A program made the position numbers and the translations under genes. Shown here piece after piece: positions 32,447 through 43,646 of a DNA stretch of 64,000 nt. A model generated the notes under the pieces. That model worked only from the letters and a program-made list of their open reading frames with translations. It did not search any database and was not told the origin of the DNA. Numbering within the stretch: position 1 is the first letter of the stretch; each line of letters begins with the position of its first letter. Origin of the DNA: Phoenix dactylifera (taxonomy: Eukaryota; Streptophyta; Magnoliopsida; Arecales; Arecaceae); NCBI RefSeq assembly GCF_009389715.1, contig NC_052400.1, positions 22,661,674 to 22,725,673 on the forward strand, written 5' to 3'.

Positions 32447-32927
32447 AAGGGTGGCAATTTATGACCTGACCTGTCAAGTCGATTTGCAAACAATCCATTT
32501 TAAGTAGGTTTGGGTTTAACATTAACGGATTTAAGCCATAAATAAGTCAACTCGTTTAAACTTGTTTATTAAATTGGTTGGGTTCATATTTAAATTTTTG
32601 ACCTGTTTAATAATTGGGTAGGATTATGATCCGATCTATTTAATCTGTTTAAAATCTGTTTAATCTGTCTGAAACTTGCTTAACCTGTTTCTGACCTATT
32701 TAATCCGATCCGTTTAACTTGTTTAACTTGTTTAATTCCATTTAATATGTTAAAAATGCATCTAATCTGTCTGACCTATATAACCTAAGTTGAGTCGGAT
32801 TATCTGTTTAATAGAAAGATCAAATTTATATTTGAAATTTTGATCTGTTTAATAAACCGACCAGACTTAGGTTGATAAATTTTTGATCCAATCTGTATCA
32901 GATCCAATCCAACCAAATTGCCACTTT
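32447..32927. mobile_element. hAT-type MITE
   Basis: Left end AAGGGTGGCAATTT and inverted right end AAAGTGGCAATTT are the GGGTGGCAA-type ends common in plant hAT MITEs. The interior is made of degenerate CTGTTTAA-like words. Both flanks contain GCTACAT, but an exact 8 bp duplication is not visible. Confidence 0.55.
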
Positions 32928-33463
32928 CTAGCTACATGGAACCTAATAATCGCCCTCACCATGAAGGAAGGTTGTTGCCCAATGCGTCTACCATCGTTCA
33001 TCCCATATGCGAGCCTGTGAATGTTGAAGAAATGGTCAATGTAGCATGCGGCTGCAGAGTTGGAGGCAGTCAATCATCCGCCTACCCACTATTTTTTTTT
33101 TTTAAAGACACCTTTTCCCCTATTGGCCCCCTTCCATGACGGCCACGACGCTGTCCATTGCCATGTCAGTCATCGGAACAATGGGAACGCTGGAATGCCC
33201 AAGGTCCAAGCCGCCGTTTCCACCTAGCAAGTCGGCCAAGAGGCAATCGTCTCCGGAGCGCTGACAAACAAAAGATGGGGAAATGCCGTATTCGGAAGAG
33301 GATAGAAAACATACCTCTTGGCCGAAGATGAGATAAACAATGCGATATCGTAGTTTAAATTAAACAAACCTAGGCCTTCCTTACGTTGCTCTCCGCTCCA
33401 GCTCTAAAATAATTCCTAGCTACCACATCACTGTTCAAAATACCAAAATAAATGAGATTTGGA
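32928..33463. other. no gene recognised
   Basis: Sequence between the MITE and the next LINE tail. Nothing coding that I can support. Confidence 0.4.
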
Positions 33464-33655
33464 TTTTTTTTTGTTGCTAGGACGAACGATTCATATCTGA
33501 CGAGTACGAATACACTTAATAAAGTTAGAGAATAAAATATCTCGGAGTATCCGAGGCAGCTTTCCATTTTCAGCCCACACGGTACTATCTGTATGGCTGG
33601 CCACATAGACGGTCACCCAATTCGTAGCTCAATTAGCTTTACAGAAGACATGCTT
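33464..33655 (-). mobile_element. 3' end of an L1-type LINE with A-tail
   Basis: The minus strand reads ATNWVTVYVASHTDSTVWAE and then NGKLPRILRDILFSN to a stop near 33505. This is the RNase H tail of L1 LINEs and is followed by an oligo(A) run (T-run at 33464-33473 on the plus strand). Severely 5'-truncated. Confidence 0.75.
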
Positions 33656-34136
33656 AGCCTGAAAGACCACTACGGAAATTTTTACCTCCGCTCTCAGTTC
33701 AACACAGTGGTGATTTTCAAAATCTTGGAGCCCCGAGTTAATCAGAAGATCCGCCGGGAATCAAACCAGGACTTGGACGGCTAAGTAATTTTTATTTCTT
33801 TGAAAAAGCAGAAAGAAATGTGATAATGAAGAGGTCAAGCCTATAACAATTTTGTCGGGACCGACCAAATCTATGCATGACACCACACGGCAGAAGAAAC
33901 ATCTCTCTATTCAGCACTCTCAGGAGTTGGTCCAAACTTTCGGCGGGAGATGATGTTAAGAAAGTTCTCGACTTCTCGTCCACCCTGCCAGGGTGGGTTA
34001 CTTAGATGAGAAGTTATTGGTTGGACCATATCCACTAGTTTAGCAGTGGACTAATCTAATCATAAAGGAAATTAAAAAACGAGCACTATGTTTGTGCCTA
34101 TCTCTTTGTTAATAAACTAGTCAACTGCTGAGCACA
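33656..34136. other. no gene recognised
   Basis: Left flank of the phytocyanin duplication. A short motif GGACTAATCTAATCA resembles the 45 bp repeats inside the duplicated unit. Confidence 0.4.
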
Positions 34137-34477
34137 TGGATCTAGTCTAACTAATAATTTCACTATTGAGGACCAGATCCATTAGCTCAATAGTGGTCTT
34201 AGTCCAACCAAAAAGAAACAAGAAGAGAAGAAGTCATACACGTCGTATTTGTAAAAGTCTCTTTGTGATTGGATTGGTCCAATGTTGAGCTCGTGGATTT
34301 GATTGAACCAATAATTTCACCCCATGCACATGCTACTGTCAGCCTTCTTGGAGGTGGTGAAATTTTTAGTTGGATTAGTGGACTAGTCTCCTTGGAGGTG
34401 GTTAAATTTTTAGTTAGATTAGCGGACCTGATCAACCATGGACCAGCATGCGCAATACGTCCATATTGCTTTCTTTT

Positions 34478-34960
34478 TGTCACAACCCAAGATTTTATCT
34501 AAAAAGACTAGCTTAAAGATATTATTTGGGTTCCTCGGCCTTGCATAAGTACACAAGATCTATTTAGTGCATAGCCGATGTAGGACTAAACATACATTTA
34601 TATAGATCCTTACATTCTCTTTTCATTTAAGCCCCGACGTCCTTATCAGGTTAAATGTTCAAATTCATTCAATCTAATAACAAGTCATGATAGGCCCATG
34701 TTGCATGACGAATCACTTGCCGATCTTTAATCCAACAAAACTATACTAGAAGAATAGGATATAAAGATTGATCGATACAAAAGTCCTCCGGTCTATATAG
34801 ATTATAGGTTGGCTCTGGTTTGATATCAATTGTTATAATCAAGAATCTCATTCAAAAAAACTCGCGGGGAGGTATTATTTAAATTTTTTGATTCTATATA
34901 TGTATTAAATATCTACCTCGTACATAGTTAATATAGCATTAAATATATGTCTGCATGAAT
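34478..34960 (-). mobile_element. decayed SMART-family element in duplication copy 1
   Basis: TGTCACAACCCAAGA at 34478 and TGTTATAATCAAGAA at 34831 are diverged LTR starts related to the 27.4 kb element (shared ATTATTTGGGTTCCT and the internal GACGTCC...CAGG region). A degenerate PBS (TTGATATCAAACCAG on the minus strand) sits before the second LTR. Much older than the 27.4 kb copy. Confidence 0.6.
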
Positions 34961-35502
34961 TTTTATATATTTATATTTTTTTTGTTTATTTTTATATGTA
35001 TGCATTGATTTTTGGTTCGACTGGTGCCAAGGCAAGTGGGGTCTGCCCTATAATTGCGAGCCATTAATTTCTCTTTCCTTGCCGCTGAACTTTTCTACGA
35101 GCTGGGAAAGTTGTTGGATTATTGCGTTCCCATTCTCACTTTATTCAGCTAGCGCTTATATTAATTCCATCTCGATTTCTTGGTGTGCGTCGCCGGCGCT
35201 ACACGGGGTTCTCTTCTAGAAAGCAGAAACTTGAGATCCCACCGACTCCGGCGACCGGTCCAAGTCTGTTGTGTGCTCGCGTGATAACCCGCGTTGACCA
35301 ACTGGTCGAAACACAAAGCGAAGCTTTGCACGGAACCAACGAGCTGACGGCGATGGAATCAGGCATGGCCCAACCAACTACTCCCTTCTTGTTGGACATC
35401 TTACTCTTCTTCTTTTTCCTAAATGTGATTAAAAAAAGGATTGTTGGACTCTTTCAACAAGTTGGAACGAGTAGATCATGCTCGAAGCTGTTCGCTGATG
35501 AT

Positions 35503-35510
35503 TATAAATA
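35503..35510 (+). promoter_or_regulatory. TATA box of phytocyanin gene 1
   Basis: TATAAATA 175 bp upstream of the ATG and preserved in copy 2. It implies a 5' leader of about 140-150 nt. Confidence 0.55.
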
Positions 35511-35684
35511 AACGATGCATGAGGCGATAAAGAAGAAACCGTGAGTGCCTGCTCTGATTGATCCTCCAGTCCAGAGCACAAGATCGATTTCACCAGAGAG
35601 ACAGAATTAAAGAGGGTGGTTTGTCAGGGGTGACCTGCAGAACACAAGAAGAGACAGACATAAATTAAGGGAGGAGAAGAAGAG

Positions 35685-36802
35685 ATGGGGAGCGGGAAGA
35701 GAGGAAAGGTGTCATGGTCGGTTGCTGGCCTGATGGTTGCACTTGTGGCAGCAAGCCTTGCTCTGGAGGCGGCAGCCGCGACTCACGTGGTGGGGGGCTC
35801 AACCGGATGGATCGTCCCTCCTAACTCAAGCTTTTACTCTGATTGGGCCTCCACACAAACCTTTGCGGTTGGTGACACCCTTGGTAGGAAATTCATCCTC
35901 CATTTTTTTGCTCCCTTATCTTGATTTTTTTATTTTTGGAAAAGCAAAGTATATCGATCTTTTTTACTTTAGAGGGTCTGTCCGGCCGAAAATAGCCAGA
36001 ATTTTCATGTGGCTGGGCTTACATGTTGCGGCCACTGTGCTTACATATGCAACCGCAGACGTAACCCGACTTAGCTTGTTTAACTGGCTGTATCTGAGCT
36101 CATAAAATAACCTGTCCATAGATCATAGCTGCACCCCAGGTCCCTGCAAGTTGTCCTCCGGCCGTTTTGGCTTAAGGACAAGTTAACTGCAACCCGAGGA
36201 GTTTCGGTGAGTGCAACTTTATATCCAACGAACATGTGCCTAGACAGGTCCTCAATTAGCCTTGATAGTCTACCTATGCATTCAATGTAAATACTGTTTT
36301 ACTCTATTCTTTATAAAAATTATGGGTAGCATTTTCCTTCCTTTAAATCAAAAAAAAAAAAAAAAGGAATCGCTATTCCTCCCTGTGGTGTTTTTACATG
36401 ATTGATGGATAAAAACTGTTCCTGGCGTGTGCAGTGTTCAATTTTCAGACCGGATCGCACACTGTCGACAAAGTAACAAAGTCAGGCTACGATGATTGCT
36501 CAACTTCCAACCTGATCGGCTCCGCCATAACCACAGGCCCGGCCTCAGTTTCTCTCACCACCGCCGGCGACCACTACTTCATTTGTGGAATCCCTGGCCA
36601 CTGCTCCGCCGGCCAGAAGTTGTCTGTCACCGTTGCCTCCTCCCCAACAGGTGCTTCCCCTCCCACATCAGCTGCTGGTCCCTCGCCACCAGGCACCGGC
36701 GGAAGCAGTGCAGCCACATCACTTCTTCCTGGTTTCAGGACCGCGGCAACCTTCTCCCTGGCAACTGCACTCGTGTTTGCTGCCTCCTTTTTCCTCCTCT
36801 AG
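35685..36802 (+). CDS. blue copper protein (phytocyanin, stellacyanin/mavicyanin type), gene 1
   Basis: Two exons, 35685-35883 and 36435-36802, give 188 aa. The intron (GTAGG...TGTGCAG) sits at phase 1 in the codon joining GDTL to VFNF, the position conserved in plant phytocyanins. Features: signal peptide about 1-32; plastocyanin-like domain about 33-134 with copper ligands His75, Cys117, His122 and an axial Gln127 (SAGQKL), the Gln placing it with stellacyanins rather than Met-type uclacyanins; disulfide pair Cys88 and Cys123; a short Pro/Ser/Gly-rich arabinogalactan-like linker 136-160; and a C-terminal hydrophobic tail typical of GPI anchoring. It is probably an extracellular, membrane-anchored electron-transfer or redox protein. 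The exact partner is unknown. No defect is visible. Confidence 0.93.
35884..36434 (+). other. intron of phytocyanin gene 1
   Basis: 551 nt, GT donor and CAG acceptor at 36432-36434. The 3' part includes an A-run at 36351-36365. Confidence 0.9.
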
Positions 36803-37200
36803 ATTGGATACATATAACAGCAGGCGCCTCATGCGTGCTTCTACTTTTCCCACAGCGAGAGGCAGAGATTGCTGCCGCTATACGTAGCATATTGTTTTTA
36901 TTGATCATTTCTCTTTCTATAGTTGTCCATTCTTCTACTGTTAGCATACATGCAGACTTCGGGTCACAGTGCGAGAGATAGCCCGATACTTGTGTTAGTT
37001 TGATTGACGCAGGCTGATTCCTGATATCCGTGTAGTTTCATAATAGCGAATAATTCTGCCCAGTTACATGGGTGTTCATTGGTTTCCGTACAAATAAGCT
37101 GGGACTTTATGATGATTATACTCTTATGGTTTAACATGTTCCAGTTATTTTCCTTTCACTATATTTTACCGTTTTCTTAAAGAACATTATTATGACTGCA

Positions 37201-37390
37201 CCCTCGCCGAGAACAATGACAGCTGCCGCCGAGTCGACGGCTATCCGAGTTCGTCGTAGGAGAGGGGGAGGAGAACCCCTCCACTGGCGGCCACATCCTC
37301 AGCTTCCATATGCTGTTGCAGAGGAGGAGAAGAAGGAACCCTCCCTGTTCCTCTCTTCTCCTCCCTCTCTACTTTTTTTTTTCTTGTACG
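37201..37390. other. 190 bp spacer between the duplicated segments
   Basis: Unrelated GC-richer sequence ending in a pyrimidine-rich run (TTTTTTTTTTCTTGTACG). It looks like filler DNA inserted or left at the duplication joint. Confidence 0.7.
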
Positions 37391-37730
37391 TGGATCTAGT
37401 CTAACTAATAATTTCACCATTGAGGACCAGATCCATTAGCTCAATAGTAGTCTTAGTCCAACCAAAAAGGAACAACAACAAAGAAGTCATACACGTCGTA
37501 TTTGTGTAAGTCCCTTTGTGATTGTATTGGTCCAATGTTGAGCTGGTGGATTTTATTGAACCAGTAATTTCACTACATGCACATGCTTCCGTAAGTCTCC
37601 TTGAAGGTGGTGAAATTTTCAGTTGAATTAGTGGACTAGTCTCCTGGGAGGTGGTGAAATTTTTAGTTGGATTAGTGGACCTGATCGACCATGAACCAGC
37701 ATGCACAATACGTCCATATTGCTTTCTTTT

Positions 37731-38210
37731 TGTCACAACCCAAGATTTTATCTAAAAAGGCTGGTTTAAAGATATTATTTGAGTTTCTCGGCCTTGCATA
37801 AGTATACAAAATCTACTCAGTGCATAGCTGATGTAGAACTAAACATACATCTACATAGATCCGTACATTCTCTTTCCATTTAAGCCTCGACATCTTTACC
37901 GGGTTAAATGTTCAAATTCATTCAATCTAATAACAAGTCATGATAGGCTCGTGTTGCATGACGAATCACCTGCCAATCTTTAATCCAACAAAACTATGCT
38001 AGAAGAATAGGATATAAAGATTGATCAGTACAAAAATCTCCCGTCTATATAGATTATAGGTTGGCCCTGGTTTGATACCAATTGTTATAACCAAAAATTT
38101 CATTCAAAAAAACTAGCTAAAAAATATTATTTAAATTTTTGGATTCTATATAAATATTAAATATCTACATAGTACATAGTCAATATAAAATTAAACATAC
38201 ATAAGCATGA
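37731..38210 (-). mobile_element. decayed SMART-family element in duplication copy 2
   Basis: Counterpart of the 34478 relic (LTR starts at 37731 and 38083, PBS-like TTGGTATCAAACCAG on the minus strand). Its presence in the same place in both copies shows that it inserted before the duplication. Confidence 0.6.
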
Positions 38211-38755
38211 TTTTTTTTATATTTTTATATTTTTTTGTTTATTTTTATATGTATGTGTTGATTTTTGGTTCAGGCTAGTGCCATGGCAAGTGGGGTCTGC
38301 CCTGTAATTGCGAGCCATTAATTTCTCTTTCCTTGCCGCTGAATTTTTCTACGAGCTGGGAAAGTTGTTGGATTATTGCAATCCCGTTCTCACATGTTCA
38401 GCTAGCGCTTATATTAATTCCATCTCGATCTCTTGGTGTGTGTCGCCGGCGCTACATGGGGTTCTCTTCTAGAAAGCAGATACTTGAGATCCCACCGACC
38501 CCGGCGACCGGTCCAAGTCTGCCGTGCGCTCGCGTGATAACCCGCGTGGACCAACTGGTCGAAAAAGAAAGCGAAGCTTTGCACGGAACCGACGAGCTGA
38601 CGGCGATGGAGTCAGGCATGGCCCAACCAACTATTCCCATCTTGTTGGACATCTTACTCTTCTCCTTTTTCCTAAATGTGATTAAAAAAAGGATTGTTGG
38701 ACCCTTTCAACAAGTTGGAACGAGCAGATCATGCTCGAAGCTGTTCGCTCATGAT

Positions 38756-38763
38756 TATAAATA
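38756..38763 (+). promoter_or_regulatory. TATA box of phytocyanin gene 2
   Basis: TATAAATA, the conserved counterpart of the copy 1 TATA box. Confidence 0.5.
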
Positions 38764-38933
38764 AACGATGCATGAGGCGATGCAGAAGAAACCGTGAGTG
38801 CCTGTTCTGATTGATCCTCCAGTCCAGAGCACAGGATCGATTTCACCAGAGAGACAGAAAGAGGGTGGTTTGTCAGGGGTGACCTGCAGAACACAAGAAG
38901 AGACAGACAGAAATTAAGGGAGGAGAAGAAGAG

Positions 38934-40054
38934 ATGGGGAGCGGGAAGGGAGGAAAGGTGTCATGGTCGGTTGCTGCCCTGATGGTTGCACTTGTGGCAG
39001 CAAGCCTTGCTCTGGAGACAGCAGCCGCAACACATGTGGTGGGGGGCTCAACCGGATGGATCATCCCTCCCAACTCAAGCTTTTACTCTGATTGGGCCTC
39101 CACACAAACCTTTGCGGTTGGTGACACCCTTGGTAGGAAATTCATCCTCCATTTTTTGCTCCCTTACCTTGATTTCTTTCTCTCTTTTTTTTGGAAAAGC
39201 AAAGTATGTTGATCTTTTTTACTTTAGAGGGTCTGTCCGGCCAAAAATAGCCAGAATTTTCATGTGGCTGGGTTTACATGTTGCGGCCACTGCGCTTACA
39301 TATGCAACCGCAGATGTAACCCGACTTAGATTGTTTAACCGGCTGTATCTGAGCTCATAAAATAACCTGTCCATAGCTCATAGCTGCACCCCAGGTCCCT
39401 GCAAGTTGTCCTCCGGCCGTTTTGGCTTAAGGACAAGTTAACTGCAACCCGAGGAGTTTCGGTGAGTGCAACTTTATATCCAACGACATGTGCCTAGACA
39501 GGTCCTCAATTAGCCTTGATAGTCTGCCTATGCATTCTACGTAAATACTGTTTTACTCTATTCTTTATAAAAATTCTGGGTGGCATTTTCCTTCCTTTAA
39601 ATCAAATAAAAAAAAAAGGAATCACTACTCCTCCCTGTGGTGTTTTTACATGATTGATGGATAAAAACTGTTCCTGGCGTGTGCGGTGTTCAATTTTCAG
39701 ACCGGATCGCACACTGTCGACAAAGTAACAAAGTCAGGCTACGATGATTGCTCAACTTCCAACCTGATCGGCTCCGCCATAACCACAAGCCCGGCCTCAG
39801 TTCCTCTCACTACCGCCGGCGACCACTACTTCATTTGTGGAATCCCTGGCCACTGCTCCGCCAGCCAGAAGTTGTCTGTCACTGTTGCCTCCTCCCCAAC
39901 AGGCGCTTCCCCTCCCACATCAGCTGCTGGTCCCTCGCCACCAGGCACCGATGGAAGCAGTGCAGCCACATCACTTCTTTCTGGTTTCAGGACCGCCGCA
40001 ACCTTCTCCTTGGCAACTGCACTCGTGTTTGCTGCCTCCTTTTTCCTCCTCTAG
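38934..40054 (+). pseudogene. phytocyanin gene 2, intron acceptor AG mutated to GG
   Basis: Exon 1 (38934-39132) and the exon 2 equivalent (39687-40054) are both open and would encode 188 aa like gene 1, with Gly to Ser changes including SASQKL beside the axial Gln. The donor GTAGG is intact, but the acceptor reads TGTGCGG at 39680-39686 where copy 1 has TGTGCAG, so the obligatory AG is gone. The nearest upstream AG (39617-39618) and the AG at 39699-39700 both lead to early stops. The AG at 39724-39725 would keep frame but delete 13 residues including the copper ligand His75. Intron retention stops after 92 codons. The gene is therefore probably non-functional or makes an apo-form; a sequencing error at one base is the alternative. 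Confidence 0.8.
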
Positions 40055-40452
40055 ATTGGATACATATAACACCAGGCGCCTCATGCGTGCTTCTACTTTT
40101 CCCACAGCGAGAGGCAGAGATTGCTGCCGCTATATGTAGCATATTGTTTTTATTGATCATTTCTCTTTCTATAGTTGTCCATTCTTCTACTGTTAGCATA
40201 CATGCAGACTTCGGGTCACAGTGCGAGAGATAGCCCGATACTTGTGTTAGTTTGATTGACGCAGGCTGATTCCTGATATCCGTGTAGTTTCATAATAGCG
40301 AATAATTCTGCCCAGTTACATGGGTGTTCATTGGTTTCCGTACAAATAAGCTGGGACTTTATGATGATTATACTCTTATGGTTTAACATGTTCCAGTTAT
40401 TTTCCTTTCACTATATTTTACCGTTTTCTTAAAGAACATTATTATGACTGCA

Positions 40453-41423
40453 GGTGCTGTTAAAGGGTAGAAGTAAAAAAAACACTAGTATATAAGTAAA
40501 ACAAACACACCCCATTACATGATTCTTTTCCTTTTTCATTCCGTTAACAAATCTCCTCCCGCTCAAATCATGGTCGATGGACCTCGTCTTAATGGATGCT
40601 GGGCCCAAATAAGGAGAGACCTGTTTATGGTCCACTCCATGCATTGACAACCCTTTACCCGTTCTACCAGAAAGTAAAAGAAAACCCTTTTCCCACACAA
40701 GCGGGTATGGTCTGCCTACTCCTCGGAGGGCAATAAAAAGTATAGTGGAGAAACACAAAATATATTAAAATGAGAAGTTCCCAGAGATTGAAATATTTGC
40801 TAGGCTCGTGCCTTCGAGATGCATGAGATGGGGACAACCATGGTATACACCTATGGCTTTTGATTTGCCTCAGATGTTATTGATATCAGATGTCCAGCAG
40901 ATACTGCAATCTGTAATTAATTAGTCCAATGAGCGTCAAGTGTGCCCCCTACTCATCTTTCCACGAAGACAAGTGCAAAATACTTGAATGATTATTAATC
41001 CATTGAATTTTTAGGCATGTGTCAATTGAAGATGCTTGATTTGACGTTTCAACAGTTGGAACTCAAGAAGAAGAAGAACAAAAAAAATCAACGATTTTTT
41101 GAGAAGTCACATCTCGTACCGGTATGCTTGACTGTGTGGCAATGCCAAAAATAACATAGTCCACGTAAGCTTAATAACAAAAAAGATCCTTCACCCTAAA
41201 ATCGGCTCTAACATTAATTTTTTAGAGTTATTTCTCTGGCTCCGTTGTAATTTAAAATTTATTTAGCATCATTTTTATTTTTATTTTTAATATAAAAAGA
41301 TAAAAATCAAAATAAAAAATATTTTGTATTATTATTATTTTTTATTTTAAAATTATATTTATTATTTTTTTTAAAAAAAGCAAGAAATTCTTATTGTTAA
41401 TATTTTTGAAAATTAAAAACCTA
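40453..41423. other. no gene recognised
   Basis: Right flank of the duplication, becoming very AT-rich after 41220. Short open frames are not recognised. Confidence 0.45.
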
Positions 41424-41822
41424 TGTTGTTTACCACCATCACCAAAACCATCTCCACCACCACTATTGTCTCCACCATCATCAATGTTGCCGCCACTGCT
41501 ACCACCGCTATCATCATCACCGTCTCCACCATGTTGCCAGCACTTCCACCAGCACCATTACCATCATCGATCGCTGTTATTATCATTGTTGCCATTGTCT
41601 CCACCATACAACTACCATTGTTGTTGTTGCTTCGATCACGTCATTGATGTTTTTACTATCACTATTGCTACTATAGCCACCGCCACCACCACCGCCATCA
41701 TATCCACAAACCACCGTCGCAATCATTGTCACCACTGCTATATCGCCGCCAAACCTATCACCAATACTACTATTGCTTTTACTACTTGTGCTGCAACTAC
41801 CACCATCTCCACCATTATGATT
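41424..41822. repeat. degenerate (CAN)n / ACC-ATC trinucleotide-rich block
   Basis: About 400 bp of CACCAC, CATCAT, CTACCA type triplets with interruptions. All three plus frames and some minus frames stay open because of the composition, so the Thr/Ile- or Pro/Ser-rich frames here are not evidence of a gene. Confidence 0.8.
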
Positions 41823-42379
41823 TGTATACTTTTTAAATAATAATTGAATACTTTTTAAAAAATAGAAATAGATTTTTTTTTTAAAAAAAGGAAAAATAAA
41901 AGTGATGCAATCGAGGTCAATTTATATAGAAGTTGAACCAAAAATTTTAATCTACTTGAGAGTTGAAGAACTGGCGATAAAAAGTAGCTAACCTATGGAA
42001 ACATCTGATTTCATGAATATTATTTAGAGTTGACCTTTGAGCCATAGCTTTGATTTTAACCAGATCAAAATGGAAGGAAAAAGAGTTCAGGATGTATCTA
42101 TGTACGCTTCTTTAGGTCCACGGATGTTTAAGCTATGCAATCTATTAAATATAGAGAGAAAAGTATTCCAATATTTTGCACTCATTGAATCTGTTTTTCT
42201 TTTGGTACAAGGCTAGGCAAGTGCCCAATAAAAAGATTGTTACAGAGTTTATACAAGTCATCCAGTAACCTTATTTTGCAACACTTTGTTAAATCAAGAA
42301 GATGAACATTAGCTGGCAACTAAGCCCTAGTGATCTTTAAACTGATCCCCAAGGCATCTGCTAGTAGAAGCCAAGCTAA
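41823..42379. other. no gene recognised
   Basis: AT-rich and anonymous. Confidence 0.4.
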
Positions 42380-42464
42380 TTAGCAGGAATAGAATCACAG
42401 TGCGGTATTGAGATGCCAGCCTGTAGAGCTTGATTTGCAAGGAGATCAACTGGCTGATTTTCTT
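42380..42464 (-). mobile_element. short LINE-type RNase H remnant
   Basis: The minus strand reads ENQPVDLLANQALQAG, which resembles the tail of RNase H domains in plant non-LTR elements (N..AD.LAN.AL). It is only about 85 bp and is cut by the telomere-like block. Confidence 0.35.
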
Positions 42465-43646
42465 CTAGGATTTAGGATGTAGGGGGTTTAGAATTTAGAA
42501 TTTAGGGTTTAAAATTTAGGGTTTAGGATTTAGATTTTAGGGTTTAGGGTTTTAGGATTTAGGGATTAGGGTTTAGAGCTTTAGGATTTAGAGTTTTAGG
42601 GTTTAGGATTTAAGGTTTTAGGTTTAGAATTTTGGGTTTAGGGTTTAAGGTTTAAAAGTCTAGGGTATAGGGTTTATGGTTTAGAGTTTAAGGTTTAGAA
42701 TTTAGGATTTTAGGGTTTAGGGTTTAGAGTTTAGAGTTTTAGGATTTAGGATTTGGGGGCTAGGGTTTAGAGTTTAGTATTTAGTGTTTCGGGTTCAGAA
42801 TTTAGGATTTAGGGTTCAGAGATTAGGATTTTTAAGGTTTAGAGTTTTTAGGGTATAGGATTTAGGGTTTGGGGTTTAGGATTTAAGGGTTTAGAGTTTA
42901 AGGGTTTAAGGTTTAGGGCTTAGAATTTAGAATTTTAGGGTTTAGGATTTTAGGATTTAGGGTTTTGAGGTTTAGGATTTTGGGGTTTAGAGTTTTGGGT
43001 TTAGAAATAGGATTTTGGGTTTAGGATTAGGATTTAGGGTTTTCAAGGTTTAGGGTTTGTAGGATTTAGTGTTTAGGGTTTTAGGATTTAGGTGTTTAGT
43101 GGTTTAGGATTTAGGGTTTAGGGGTTAGGATTTGGGGTTTAGGATTTAGGGGTTAGAATTTAGTGTTTAGGGATTAAGTTTTAGGATTTAGGGTTTCGGG
43201 TTTTAGGATTTAGAGTTTAGGGTTTAGAGTTTAGGGTTCAAGGTTTAGAGTTTAGAGTTTAGGGTTTAGGATTTAGATTTTAGGATTTAGGGTTTCGAGT
43301 TTAGAGTTTAGAGTTTTAGGGTTTGGGGTTTTAGGATTTAGGTTTTAGGGTTTAGGTTTTAGGGTTAGGATTTTGGATTTAGGGTTTTAGATTTAGGGTT
43401 TTAGGTAAGGATTTTGGGTTTTGGATTTAGGGTTTAGGGTTTTAGGGTTTAGGGCTTAGGGTTTAGGGTTTAGGGTTTAAGGTTTAAGGTTTAGGGTTTA
43501 GAATTTAGGGTATAGGACTTAGGGTTTAAGGTTTAAGGTTTAGGGTTTAGAATTTAGGGTATAGGGCTTAGGGTTTAGGGATTAGGGTTTAGAGTTTTAG
43601 GGGTTTAGAATTTTAGTGTTTAGGGTTTTAGGATTGAGAGTTTAGG
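42465..43646. repeat. interstitial telomere-like repeat block 1 (TTTAGGG variants)
   Basis: About 1.18 kb made almost entirely of TTTAGGG and variants (TTTAGGA, TTTAGAG, TTTTAGGG, TTTAGAA) with the G-rich strand on top. The purest run, with several consecutive perfect units, is around 43440-43500. The degeneracy shows it is an old interstitial block, not a chromosome end. Confidence 0.92.

Larger units (their letters stand above)
34137..37200 (+). repeat. tandem segmental duplication, copy 1 (3.06 kb)
   Basis: Starts TGGATCTAGTCTAAC and ends AACATTATTATGACTGCA. It contains an old SMART relic, a promoter, a complete phytocyanin gene and its 3' flank. Copy 2 follows after a 190 bp unrelated spacer. 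Confidence 0.95.
37391..40452 (+). repeat. tandem segmental duplication, copy 2 (3.06 kb)
   Basis: Same borders as copy 1 (TGGATCTAGTC to GACTGCA). Divergence is a few percent by eye, and higher in the SMART relic and intron than in the exons. Confidence 0.95.

Noticed and set aside
35122..35511. 129-codon frame upstream of phytocyanin gene 1 (and its counterpart at 38333-38764) as a gene
   Set aside because: It overlaps the TATA box, and it shows no known domain. It is conserved only because the whole 3 kb segment is duplicated.
41394..41840. 148-codon Pro/Ser/His-rich frame
   Set aside because: Product of the degenerate trinucleotide block; frames on both strands remain open.
42465..43646. 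CRISPR-like or coding interpretation of the TTTAGGG block
   Set aside because: Units are contiguous 7-mers without spacers in a eukaryotic genome; this is telomere-type repeat.
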